A program made the position numbers and the translations under genes. The notes below the pieces were generated by a model, which saw only the letters and a list, made by a program, of their open reading frames with translations, was not told the DNA's origin and ran no database searches. This document shows positions 1 through 6,670 of a stretch of DNA of 9,164 nt, in pieces; the first letter of the stretch is position 1, and every line of letters begins with the position of its first letter. Source of the DNA: Pseudomonadota bacterium (GTDB lineage Bacteria > Pseudomonadota > Gammaproteobacteria > Burkholderiales > Rhodocyclaceae); the NCBI GenBank assembly GCA_021811225.1, contig JAJZPJ010000105.1, positions 1 to 9,164 of the forward strand, read 5' to 3'.

Positions 1-588
1 GGCGGCGTGGCGCTGCGCATGCTGCGCGAGGTGGCGCTGTTCGAGAGCCTGTTCAAATCCAACCTGTGGCTGTGGGCCTGCGGCTGGCTGTTCCACATCG
101 GGCTGGCGCTGGAACTGATTCGCCACCTGCGCTACTTCACCCAGCCGGTGTGGACCTGGGTCGTCCTGCTCCAGCCCTTCGGCATCTATGGCGGCATGGT
201 GATGCTGGCGGGACTGGCCGGACTATGGGTGCGGCGCCTGTTCGTCGAGCGCATCCGCTACATCTCGACGCCCTCCGACCACCTGATGCTGGTGTTGCTC
301 ATCGCCATCGCGGTCTCCGGCCTGACCCTGAAGTTTTTCATCCGCACCGACATCGTCGGCGTGAAGGAATTCTTCCTCGGCCTGATGCGCTTCGACTGGC
401 AGCCGCTGCCCGCCGACGGCCTGCTCTACGTGCATCTCACCCTGGTGGCGATGCTGATGCTGGTTTTCCCCTTCAGCAAGCTGTTGCACGCGCCCGGCGT
501 GTTCTTCTCGCCGTCCCGCAATCAGGCAGACAATCCGCGCGAGGCGAGACATCTCTCGTCCTGGGCGGCGAAGATGGAGGCCAAGTAA
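1..588 (+). CDS. dsrM: DsrM, NarI-like membrane cytochrome b subunit of DsrMKJOP (5' partial)
   Basis: This is the membrane cytochrome b of the DsrMKJOP complex; it exchanges electrons between the quinone pool and its partner DsrK. The reading frame is open from base 1, so the start lies upstream; 195 codons are visible. Counting from the first codon in the window, four hydrophobic segments lie near residues 21-40, 50-76, 92-110 and 143-160. Four histidines match the spacing of the diheme ligands of NarI: H32 and H42 (10 apart) in the first segment, H145 and H163 (18 apart) around the last. The FPFSKLLH motif is the NarI-family signature. By comparison with NarI, roughly 25-50 N-terminal residues with one more helix are missing. 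The stop codon TAA (586-588) directly abuts the dsrK start. Family assignment rests on the ligand pattern and on the downstream dsrK; the truncation is only a window edge. Confidence 0.93.
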   Translation, partial: GGVALRMLREVALFESLFKSNLWLWACGWLFHIGLALELIRHLRYFTQPVWTWVVLLQPFGIYGGMVMLAGLAGLWVRRLFVERIRYISTPSDHLMLVLLIAIAVSGLTLKFFIRTDIVGVKEFFLGLMRFDWQPLPADGLLYVHLTLVAMLMLVFPFSKLLHAPGVFFSPSRNQADNPREARHLSSWAAKMEAK

Positions 589-2118
589 ATGGCCGGTCCC
601 GAGATCAAGGCGCCCGCGCTGCGCGAGTATCCCGTCATCCCGACGCTCCACCCGGGCGCGATGGCCGAAACCAAGTCCTTCCTCGCCAACGAAAAAGTGC
701 AGGAGGAGATCGGCTTTCCGGGAACGCTCCCCGACGATTGGCACGACCGAGCCATCGGCAAGATGGGCGAGCTGCTCGGCAAGTACCGCTCGCTCAGGGT
801 GTTCATGGACGCTTGCGTGCATTGCGGCGCCTGTTCCGACAAGTGCCACTACTTCATCGGCACCAGCGACCCGAAGAACATGCCGGTGGCGCGCCAGGAT
901 CTGATGCGCAGCGTCTATCGCCGCCACTTCACCCTGGCCGGCAAGCTGGTGCCCCGCCTGGTCGGCGCCCGCGAACTGACGCGCGAGGTGCTGGACGAGT
1001 GGTACAACTACTACTATCAGTGCTCGGAGTGCCGCCGCTGTTCGGTGTTCTGCCCCTACGGCATCGATACCGCCGAGGTCACCATGGCCGCCCGGGAGAT
1101 CCTCGATACGGTCGGCATCGGCCAGAAGTACACCAGCGAGATCATCGGCAAGGTGCACAAGATCGGCAACAACCTCGGCCTGCCCGGGCCGGCGCTGGAA
1201 AACACCCTGGAAGGACTGGAGGAGGACGTCAAGGAGGATACCGGCGTCGCGGTGCGCTATCCGCTCGACGTCAAGGGCGCCGAGGTGCTGCTGGTCACCC
1301 CCTCCGCCGACTTCTTCGCCGAGCCGCACATTGAGAGCCTGATCGGCTACGGCAAGGTGTTCCACGCCGCCGGCATTTCCTGGACCTTGTCGTCCAAGGC
1401 GTCCGAGGCCGGCAACTTCGGCATGTTCATCGGCAATTACGAGCAGCTGAGGAAGATCGCCATGCGGGTGCGCGAGGCGGCGCTGGATCTCGGCGTCAAG
1501 CGCATCGTCGTCGGCGAATGCGGCCACGCCTGGCGCGTCGCCTACAGCTTCTGGAACACCCTGACCGGCATCGGCGACGGCGCCCACGATCCCTTCGCGA
1601 TCCAGCTGCAAAGCCAGCTCGACCACCGCTACCGCCAGCCGATGCACATCTGCGAGCTGACCTGGGACCTGATCCAGCAGGGCGCGATCTCCTTCGACAA
1701 GGAAGCCAACGATCACCGCATCATCACCTTCCACGATTCCTGCAACGTCGCCCGCGCCTCGCGCATGGGCGACATGCCCGGCGGCCAGTTCGTGATCCCG
1801 CGCGCGATCATCAAGGCGGCGGCCAACCACTACGTCGAGATGGCGCCGGGCACCACCCACGAGCAGACCTTCTGCTGCGGCGGCGGCGGCGGACTGCTCA
1901 CCGACGACCTGCTCGATCTGCGCATCAAGGGCGCATTGCCGCGGATGGAGACGCTGACCCAGGTGGCCAGCGGCCAGGGCGTGAATTTCATGGCAACCAT
2001 CTGCGCCATCTGCAAGGCGCAATTCACCAAGATCCTGCCCTATTACGGCTTCAAGATGGGCATGGTCGGCGGCGTGCACCAGCTGGTCAGCACCGCGATC
2101 AAGCTCGGCGATAAATAA
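589..2118 (+). CDS. dsrK: DsrK, HdrD-like iron-sulfur subunit of DsrMKJOP
   Basis: This 509-residue cytoplasmic Fe-S protein is the presumed catalytic partner of DsrM, related to heterodisulfide reductase subunit HdrD. It is thought to act on the DsrC disulfide/trisulfide. Two classic [4Fe-4S] motifs are visible: C76-C79-C82-C86 (CVHCGACSDKC) and C145-C148-C151-C155 (CSECRRCSVFC). The C-terminal half carries the CCG-type signature of the HdrB/HdrD non-cubane cluster: C385, then C429-C430-G, then C472xxC475; an earlier ECGHA motif (C311) marks the first CCG-like half. There is no signal peptide or membrane helix, as expected for a protein held at the membrane by DsrM. The ATG follows the dsrM stop with no gap and has a TGGAGG Shine-Dalgarno at 575-580 inside dsrM, so translation is probably coupled. 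A 16-nt gap separates it from dsrL. HdrD or GlpC relatives are the only alternatives, and the neighbours exclude them. Confidence 0.96.
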   Translation: MAGPEIKAPALREYPVIPTLHPGAMAETKSFLANEKVQEEIGFPGTLPDDWHDRAIGKMGELLGKYRSLRVFMDACVHCGACSDKCHYFIGTSDPKNMPVARQDLMRSVYRRHFTLAGKLVPRLVGARELTREVLDEWYNYYYQCSECRRCSVFCPYGIDTAEVTMAAREILDTVGIGQKYTSEIIGKVHKIGNNLGLPGPALENTLEGLEEDVKEDTGVAVRYPLDVKGAEVLLVTPSADFFAEPHIESLIGYGKVFHAAGISWTLSSKASEAGNFGMFIGNYEQLRKIAMRVREAALDLGVKRIVVGECGHAWRVAYSFWNTLTGIGDGAHDPFAIQLQSQLDHRYRQPMHICELTWDLIQQGAISFDKEANDHRIITFHDSCNVARASRMGDMPGGQFVIPRAIIKAAANHYVEMAPGTTHEQTFCCGGGGGLLTDDLLDLRIKGALPRMETLTQVASGQGVNFMATICAICKAQFTKILPYYGFKMGMVGGVHQLVSTAIKLGDK

Positions 2119-2134
2119 AACTTCGGAGACCAAC

Positions 2135-4105
2135 ATGTCGGTTACCCCTGAAACGAGCACCAATAAACTCACCTTTCGCCGTTACAAGGAAGGCGACACC
2201 AAGGTCAAGCGCTGGCAGGAGAAGATCTTCCAGGCCAGTTACTCGTACAAGTGCCCGACCTACGTGCAGTCGACGCCGCCCTGTCAGGGCAGCTGCCCCG
2301 CGGGTGAGGACATCCGCAGCTATCTGGCGATCGCGCGCGGCACCGAGAAGCCGCCGATGGGCGCCGACGGCAAGCCGACCATGCCCTGGCAGGAATACGC
2401 CTGGCGCCGCCTGACCGAAGCCAATCCCTTCCCCTCGGTGATGGGCCGGGTCTGCCCGGCACCCTGCGAGAGCGGCTGCAACCGCAACGAGGTGGAAGAT
2501 CACGTCGGCATCAACTCGGTCGAGCACTTCCTCGGCGAGTACGCGATCGCCAACAAGCTCTCCTACGCCAAGCCGCAGAAGAAGACCGGCAAGAAGGTCG
2601 CCATCATCGGCGGCGGCCCCGCCGGCCTCTCCTGCGCCTACCAGCTGGCGCTGAAGGGCCACGAGGTCACCATTTTCGACGAGCGCGAATTCCTGGGCGG
2701 CATGATGCGCTACGGCATTCCCGGCTTCCGCACTCCGCGCGAAGTGCTCGACGCGGAAATCCAGCGCATCCTCGACCTGGGCGTCAAGGCGCGCATGAAG
2801 TGCCGGATCGGCACCGACGTCACCCTGGCCGAGCTGCGCCAGGACTACGACGCGGTGTTCCTCGGCATGGGGGCCCAGGCCGGACGCGCCTTGCCGATTC
2901 CGGAGGCCGACGCAGCCAACGTGGTGACCGCCACCGCCTTCCTGCGCGCCTTCAACGACGGCCGTCTGCGCCACGTCGGCCGCCGCGTCGTCGTGGTCGG
3001 CGGCGGCGACACCTCGATCGACGTCGCCACCGTGGCGCGTCGCCTGGGCCACATCGAGAACGTCAAAGCCACCGACGTGGAAGGCGCCATCGCCGGACGC
3101 ATGGCGCAGGACGTCGCCGAAATCTCCGCCAAGCAGGGCGCCGAGGTGACGCTCACCTCGATCTTCGGCATCGACAAGATGCAGGCCAACAAACACGAGA
3201 TCGAACAGGCGCTGGCCGAGGGCATCGCGATCCGCGGCGGCCTCTCCCCGGTCGCCCTGGTCAGGGGTCCGGACGGACGCGCGACGGCCCTTCGGGTCGC
3301 GCAGTGCGAAGCCAAGATGGTCGGGCCGAAGCTCGAGATCAAGGTGATCCCCGGAACCGAGGAGGACATCCCGGCCGACCTGATCGTCTCGGCGATCGGC
3401 CAGGCGGTGGACTTCACCGGTCTGGAGGAATTCAACAACGGCAAGGGCGCGGTCAGCGCCGACAAGAACTACCAGATCGTGGGCCAGGCCGGCACCTTCG
3501 CCGGCGGCGACCTGATCCGTCCGCATCTGCTGACCACCGCCATCGGCCACGGCTCGATCGCCGCCGACGGCATCGACCGCTTCCTGGCCGGCGAGGATCT
3601 CGAGCGCCGACCGAAGATCGACGTCCATATCTTCGACCTGAAGCGCAAACTGGTCGAGAAGGGCCTGCAGCTCGGCGAGACCCACGAGCCCATCCGCGGC
3701 ACCGACGCCAGCAATGCCGCCGTGCATAACTACGAAGACCGTTCCGACCGCTACGTGATCCCGCACGACAAGCTGTTCCTCGGCCATTTCTCGTACACGC
3801 CGCGGATGAAGCGCAAGATCATCACCCTGGACGCGAAGACCGCCCTGGGCAACTTCCAGGAGCGCATCGAACCGCTCGGAGAAGTCGAGGCGATCAACGA
3901 GGCGAAGCGCTGCATGAGCTGCGGCATGTGCTTCGAGTGCGACAACTGCGTCGTCTATTGCCCGCAGCTCGCGGTCAAGCGCGTGCCCAAGAAGGAAGCC
4001 ACCACCGGCCGCTACGTCTATACCGATTACGACCGCTGCATCGGCTGCCACATCTGCGCCGACGTCTGTCCGACCGGCTACATCCAGATGGGCCTGGGGG
4101 AGTAG
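2135..4105 (+). CDS. dsrL: DsrL, Fe-S flavoprotein NAD(P)H:acceptor oxidoreductase
   Basis: This 656-residue soluble protein belongs to the GltD/NfnB-like flavoprotein family. In sulfur oxidisers it works with DsrAB and passes electrons from sulfur oxidation to NAD+. The N-terminal part has the family's cysteine set (C40, C50, C54 and C107, C111, C115). A FAD-binding Rossmann motif GGGPAG is at residues 159-164, and a second nucleotide-binding motif GGGDTS is at 289-294. The C-terminus is a two-cluster ferredoxin domain: C593/C596/C599/C602/C605/C609, then C635/C638/C641/C645 followed by Pro. The length is about that of A. vinosum DsrL, and its place between dsrK and dsrJ is typical of oxidative clusters, so a DsrL-1 type is likely; the A/B subtype cannot be settled by eye. 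The ATG has a GGAG at 2125-2128. GltD is the main look-alike but lacks the C-terminal ferredoxin domain. Confidence 0.95.
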   Translation: MSVTPETSTNKLTFRRYKEGDTKVKRWQEKIFQASYSYKCPTYVQSTPPCQGSCPAGEDIRSYLAIARGTEKPPMGADGKPTMPWQEYAWRRLTEANPFPSVMGRVCPAPCESGCNRNEVEDHVGINSVEHFLGEYAIANKLSYAKPQKKTGKKVAIIGGGPAGLSCAYQLALKGHEVTIFDEREFLGGMMRYGIPGFRTPREVLDAEIQRILDLGVKARMKCRIGTDVTLAELRQDYDAVFLGMGAQAGRALPIPEADAANVVTATAFLRAFNDGRLRHVGRRVVVVGGGDTSIDVATVARRLGHIENVKATDVEGAIAGRMAQDVAEISAKQGAEVTLTSIFGIDKMQANKHEIEQALAEGIAIRGGLSPVALVRGPDGRATALRVAQCEAKMVGPKLEIKVIPGTEEDIPADLIVSAIGQAVDFTGLEEFNNGKGAVSADKNYQIVGQAGTFAGGDLIRPHLLTTAIGHGSIAADGIDRFLAGEDLERRPKIDVHIFDLKRKLVEKGLQLGETHEPIRGTDASNAAVHNYEDRSDRYVIPHDKLFLGHFSYTPRMKRKIITLDAKTALGNFQERIEPLGEVEAINEAKRCMSCGMCFECDNCVVYCPQLAVKRVPKKEATTGRYVYTDYDRCIGCHICADVCPTGYIQMGLGE

Positions 4106-4109
4106 CGCC

Positions 4110-4508
4110 ATGCTGCGCCGTCTGCTCCGGTGGTTCACTCCTGTGCTCGCGGCCGTCGGCGTGCTCGCCGCGCTTCCCACGCTCGCCGCCGCGGACGTGC
4201 CCAAGCCGGATATCATCATCGCCCACCCGGGCAGCAAGTGCATCGCCCCGCCCGACGTGATGCGGCGCACCCACATGACCATGCTGCTGCACCAGCGCGA
4301 AAAGACGCTGCGCCTGGGCGAGCGCGGCGCCAAGGTCAGCCTGGAGGGCTGCATCGAGTGCCACGCCAACAAAACCAACAATTCGGTGCTGGGCAGCAAC
4401 CAGAACTTCTGCCAGACCTGCCACGCCTATGTCGCCGTCAAGGTCGATTGCTTCGACTGCCACCAACCGAAGACCGGCATGGTCAAGACCACGGGGATCA
4501 AGCCATGA
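4110..4508 (+). CDS. dsrJ: DsrJ, periplasmic triheme cytochrome c of DsrMKJOP
   Basis: This 132-residue triheme c-type cytochrome is the periplasmic heme subunit of DsrMKJOP. The N-terminus is a Sec-type signal or anchor: a basic head (MLRRLLRW) and a hydrophobic stretch to about residue 28; the AAA-D boundary near 28/29 is a possible cleavage site, but the segment may stay as a membrane anchor. Three heme c sites are clear: CIECH (C81-H85), CQTCH (C101-H105) and CFDCH (C114-H118). C44 in the HPGSKC segment, outside any CxxCH motif, is the best candidate for the unusual cysteine ligand of the His/Cys-ligated heme reported for A. vinosum DsrJ. Histidines 55 and 61 and methionines 51, 56 and 58 are candidates for the other distal ligands. 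It starts 4 nt after dsrL with a purine-rich GGGGGAG at 4096-4102 and overlaps dsrO by 4 nt. Confidence 0.95.
   Translation: MLRRLLRWFTPVLAAVGVLAALPTLAAADVPKPDIIIAHPGSKCIAPPDVMRRTHMTMLLHQREKTLRLGERGAKVSLEGCIECHANKTNNSVLGSNQNFCQTCHAYVAVKVDCFDCHQPKTGMVKTTGIKP
4493..4497 (+). promoter_or_regulatory. Ribosome binding site deciding the dsrO start
   Basis: GGGGA lies 7 nt before the ATG at 4505. It supports that start over in-frame upstream codons reaching back to about 4130, which would only give a meaningless arginine-rich extension inside dsrJ. Confidence 0.6.
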
Positions 4509-5299
4509 GCGAAGACAACACGCCTGACGCCCCCGCCGTCCAGGATCCCGCGCGCCGGGCCTTTTTCGGCGTCTCGGCCAGCGCCGCCGCCGCGGCGGCG
4601 GGCTTCGTCGCGCTGGCGCCCGGGGTCCGGCTGATGGAGCTGGCCCACGCCCAATCGGCGTATCCGGCGGCCGGCAAGTTCGCCTCGAGCAAGATCCGCT
4701 GGGGCATGCTGATCGACACCACCAAGTGCGCCACCGGCTGCAGCGCCTGCGTCAGCGCCTGCAACACCGAGAATGCCATCGAGCCGGGATCGGGCCGTCC
4801 CGCCCAGTCCTCGCAGTGGATCCGCAAGATCGAGCTCACCGAGCAGGCCGACGGCCACCGCGAGCTGTCCCTGCCGATGATGTGCCAGCACTGCGCCAAT
4901 CCGCCCTGCGTCGATGTCTGTCCCACCGGCGCCTCGTTCAAGCGCGCCGACGGCATCGTTCTGGTCGACCGCCACATCTGCATCGGCTGCCGCTACTGCA
5001 TGATGGCCTGCCCCTATCAGGCGCGCTCCTTCGTGGATGAACCGCTCCACGACCAGAACCCGGAGGTGCCGCGCGGCCAGGGCTGCGTCGAAGCCTGCAC
5101 GCTGTGCGTCCAGCGCATCGACCGGGGTCTGGGGCCGGCCTGCGTCGAGGCCTGCACCCAGGCCGGGCACGGGGCCATGCTGTTCGGTGACCTGAACGAT
5201 CCGAAGAGCGAGATCGCCACACGTATCGCGACCACGGCGAGTTCGCAGGTCCGCGCCGACCTGCGCCTCGATCCCGGCGTACGCTATCAGGGAATCTAA
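4505..5299 (+). CDS. dsrO: DsrO, Tat-exported ferredoxin-like subunit of DsrMKJOP
   Basis: This 264-residue iron-sulfur protein of the DmsB/NrfC/PsrB type acts in the periplasm, between DsrJ and the membrane protein DsrP. The N-terminus holds a twin-arginine motif (R17-R18-A-F-F), an alanine-rich hydrophobic stretch (about 22-38) and an AHA-Q cleavage-like site near 49/50, so folded export by Tat is expected. Seventeen cysteines follow, in sets: C75/79/82/86; C127/130/135/139; C159/162/165/169; and C194/198/201 with C213/217, enough for up to four cubane clusters. The frame is open far upstream, but the ATG at 4505 is chosen because it forms an ATGA overlap with the dsrJ stop, has a GGGGA ribosome site, and places the Tat motif near the N-terminus. 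It ends 4 nt before dsrP. Related subunits of polysulfide or nitrite reductases look alike; the gene order makes this DsrO. Confidence 0.94.
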   Translation: MSEDNTPDAPAVQDPARRAFFGVSASAAAAAAGFVALAPGVRLMELAHAQSAYPAAGKFASSKIRWGMLIDTTKCATGCSACVSACNTENAIEPGSGRPAQSSQWIRKIELTEQADGHRELSLPMMCQHCANPPCVDVCPTGASFKRADGIVLVDRHICIGCRYCMMACPYQARSFVDEPLHDQNPEVPRGQGCVEACTLCVQRIDRGLGPACVEACTQAGHGAMLFGDLNDPKSEIATRIATTASSQVRADLRLDPGVRYQGI

Positions 5300-5303
5300 G
5301 ATC

Positions 5304-6524
5304 ATGGCCGCCACCAACATCGTCTATCGGGAAATCGCCAACAAGCGCGCCACCTGGGCCCTGCTCGCCCTGTGCGGCCTGTTCATCGTCGCCGGCGCCG
5401 GCGCGCACCTGACCATGGAGCATTATGGTCACGTCATCACCGGCATGGACAACCGCATCGTCTGGGGCCTGCCCCACGTCTTCGCGGTGTTCCTGATCGT
5501 CGCCGCCTCGGGCGCGCTGAACGTCGCGTCCACCGCCTCGGTCTTCGGCAAGAGCATCTACAAGCCGCTGGCGCCGCTCTCCGCCCTGCTCGCCCTGGCC
5601 CTGCTGGCCGGCGGCCTGACCGTGCTGATGCTCGACCTGGGCCGTCCTGACCGGATCATCGTCGCGGCCACCACCTACAACTTCAAGTCGGTCTTCGCCT
5701 GGAACGTGTTCCTGTACACCGGCTTCTTCACCATCGTCGGCGCCTACCTCTGGATGATGATGGAGCGGCGCATGAACGCCTACGCCAAGCACCTGGGCGC
5801 GGCCGCCTTCATCTGGCGCCTGGTGCTGACCACCGGCACCGGCTCGATCTTCGGCTTCCTGGTCGCCCGTCAGGCCTACCAGTCGGCGGTCCTGGCGCCG
5901 ACCTTCATCGCCTTCTCGCTCTCCTACGGCACCGCGATCTATCTGCTGGTCCTGGCCGGCGCCTGCGCCATCGACGACCGGCCGCTGGGCGACGCCATCG
6001 TGCGCCGGCTGAAGAACCTACTGGCGACCTTCGTCGCGGCCTCGCTCTACCTGGTCGCGGTGCTGCACCTGACCAATCTCTACTTCACCCGCAACCACGG
6101 CATCGAGAACTTCATCCTGATGGACGGCGGCATCTTCACCGGCCTGTTCTGGATCGGCCAGGTCGGCATCGGCAGCGTCCTGCCGCTCGTCCTCCTGCTG
6201 GCGCCGGCCAAGGCCAACCTCGTCCGCAACCGCGTCCTGACGGCCTCGGCCGCGGTGGTGATCGGCGGCTTCTGCCAGATGTACGTCACCATCATCGGCG
6301 GGCAAGCCTGGCCGCTGAATCTCTTCCCCGGCTACAAGGTGAGCTCCAGCTTCTTCGACGGCGAGGTGCACAACTACGCGCCGAGCATCTGGGAGATCAT
6401 GCTCGGCTTAGGCGGCGTTGCCTTGGCCATCGCCATCGTCTTCCTGGCGCTGAGACTGCTGCGTTTCCTGCCCGAGCGGCTGGACGACGCCACGCTCGAT
6501 CCGAGCCACGCTCACGCCGACTAG
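5304..6524 (+). CDS. dsrP: DsrP, NrfD/PsrC-like integral membrane subunit of DsrMKJOP
   Basis: This 406-residue polytopic membrane protein of the NrfD/PsrC family anchors DsrO and is thought to exchange electrons with the quinone pool. I count about ten hydrophobic segments, near residues 17-38, 53-73, 89-111, 129-151, 166-188, 198-222, 238-261, 275-300, 311-332 and 361-386. The loop after the third segment carries the LDLGRPDR motif (110-117), typical of this family. There is no cofactor motif that can be called securely from sequence. The N-terminus lacks a cleavable signal, which fits a multi-helix membrane protein, and the C-terminus is charged and histidine-bearing (SHAHAD). The ATG lies 4 nt after the dsrO stop with AGGGA at 5289-5293. 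It ends the tightly packed part of the cluster; a 146-bp gap follows. HybB-type hydrogenase subunits are relatives, but the context argues for DsrP. Confidence 0.95.
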   Translation: MAATNIVYREIANKRATWALLALCGLFIVAGAGAHLTMEHYGHVITGMDNRIVWGLPHVFAVFLIVAASGALNVASTASVFGKSIYKPLAPLSALLALALLAGGLTVLMLDLGRPDRIIVAATTYNFKSVFAWNVFLYTGFFTIVGAYLWMMMERRMNAYAKHLGAAAFIWRLVLTTGTGSIFGFLVARQAYQSAVLAPTFIAFSLSYGTAIYLLVLAGACAIDDRPLGDAIVRRLKNLLATFVAASLYLVAVLHLTNLYFTRNHGIENFILMDGGIFTGLFWIGQVGIGSVLPLVLLLAPAKANLVRNRVLTASAAVVIGGFCQMYVTIIGGQAWPLNLFPGYKVSSSFFDGEVHNYAPSIWEIMLGLGGVALAIAIVFLALRLLRFLPERLDDATLDPSHAHAD

Positions 6525-6580
6525 CCTGGAAAAAAGCCTTTGCAGCACCCAGACATCAAGGACACCGGCCAGTCGCCCGT

Positions 6581-6658
6581 CCGTCGGATATCGATGTTCC
6601 GGCATCGTCTTCTGCCCTGTCCATTCTGATGCCCCGGTTGGTGGATGAGCCGTCGGAT
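6581..6658 (+). repeat. 9-nt direct repeat CCGTCGGAT in the dsrP-dsrN gap
   Basis: CCGTCGGAT occurs at 6581-6589 and again at 6650-6658, a 69-nt period, with the second copy just before the dsrN ribosome site. The sequence is not palindromic. Two 9-mers in 146 bases may be chance in GC-rich DNA; an operator or the trace of a small duplication are the alternatives. Confidence 0.4.
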
Positions 6659-6660
6659 TT

Positions 6661-6664
6661 AGGA
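6661..6664 (+). promoter_or_regulatory. Ribosome binding site of dsrN
   Basis: AGGA lies 6 nt before the ATG at 6671. An in-frame TAA at 6665-6667 rules out any longer dsrN start, so this site fixes the N-terminus. Confidence 0.6.
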
Positions 6665-6670
6665 TAAAGC

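Larger units (their letters stand above)
6525..6670 (+). other. dsrP-dsrN intergenic region
   Basis: This is the only non-coding gap longer than about 20 bp in the window. It starts with an A-run (GGAAAAAAG, 6528-6536), contains a short hairpin (CGATG at 6592-6596, TTCCGG loop, CATCG at 6603-6607) and a 9-nt direct repeat. I see no strong sigma-70 promoter pair, and no GC hairpin followed by a T-run, so read-through from dsrP is plausible. A 12-codon mini frame, ATG 6629 to TAA 6667, sits just before dsrN, but nothing supports its translation. Confidence 0.6.

Noticed and set aside
223..2172. Long minus-strand open frame of 649 codons opposite dsrM and dsrK
   Set aside because: It is an effect of high GC and of codon bias on the coding strand: composition is dominated by Ala, Gly, Asp, His and Val with no domain pattern, and the + strand genes have clear Fe-S and heme motifs.
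2099..4399. Long minus-strand open frame of 766 codons opposite dsrL and dsrJ
   Set aside because: Low-complexity, His/Asp/Ala-rich translation without motifs; it mirrors dsrL, whose FAD, nucleotide and ferredoxin motifs are unmistakable.
4130..4504. N-terminal extension of DsrO into dsrJ
   Set aside because: The extension is a shadow of dsrJ; it would bury the Tat signal in the middle of the protein, where it could not work.
6592..6607. Hairpin in the dsrP-dsrN gap as a terminator
   Set aside because: Only a 5-bp stem, and no T-run follows.
6629..6667. 12-codon leader-like mini frame before dsrN
   Set aside because: No ribosome site, no runs of a regulatory codon and no attenuator-like stems; likely chance.
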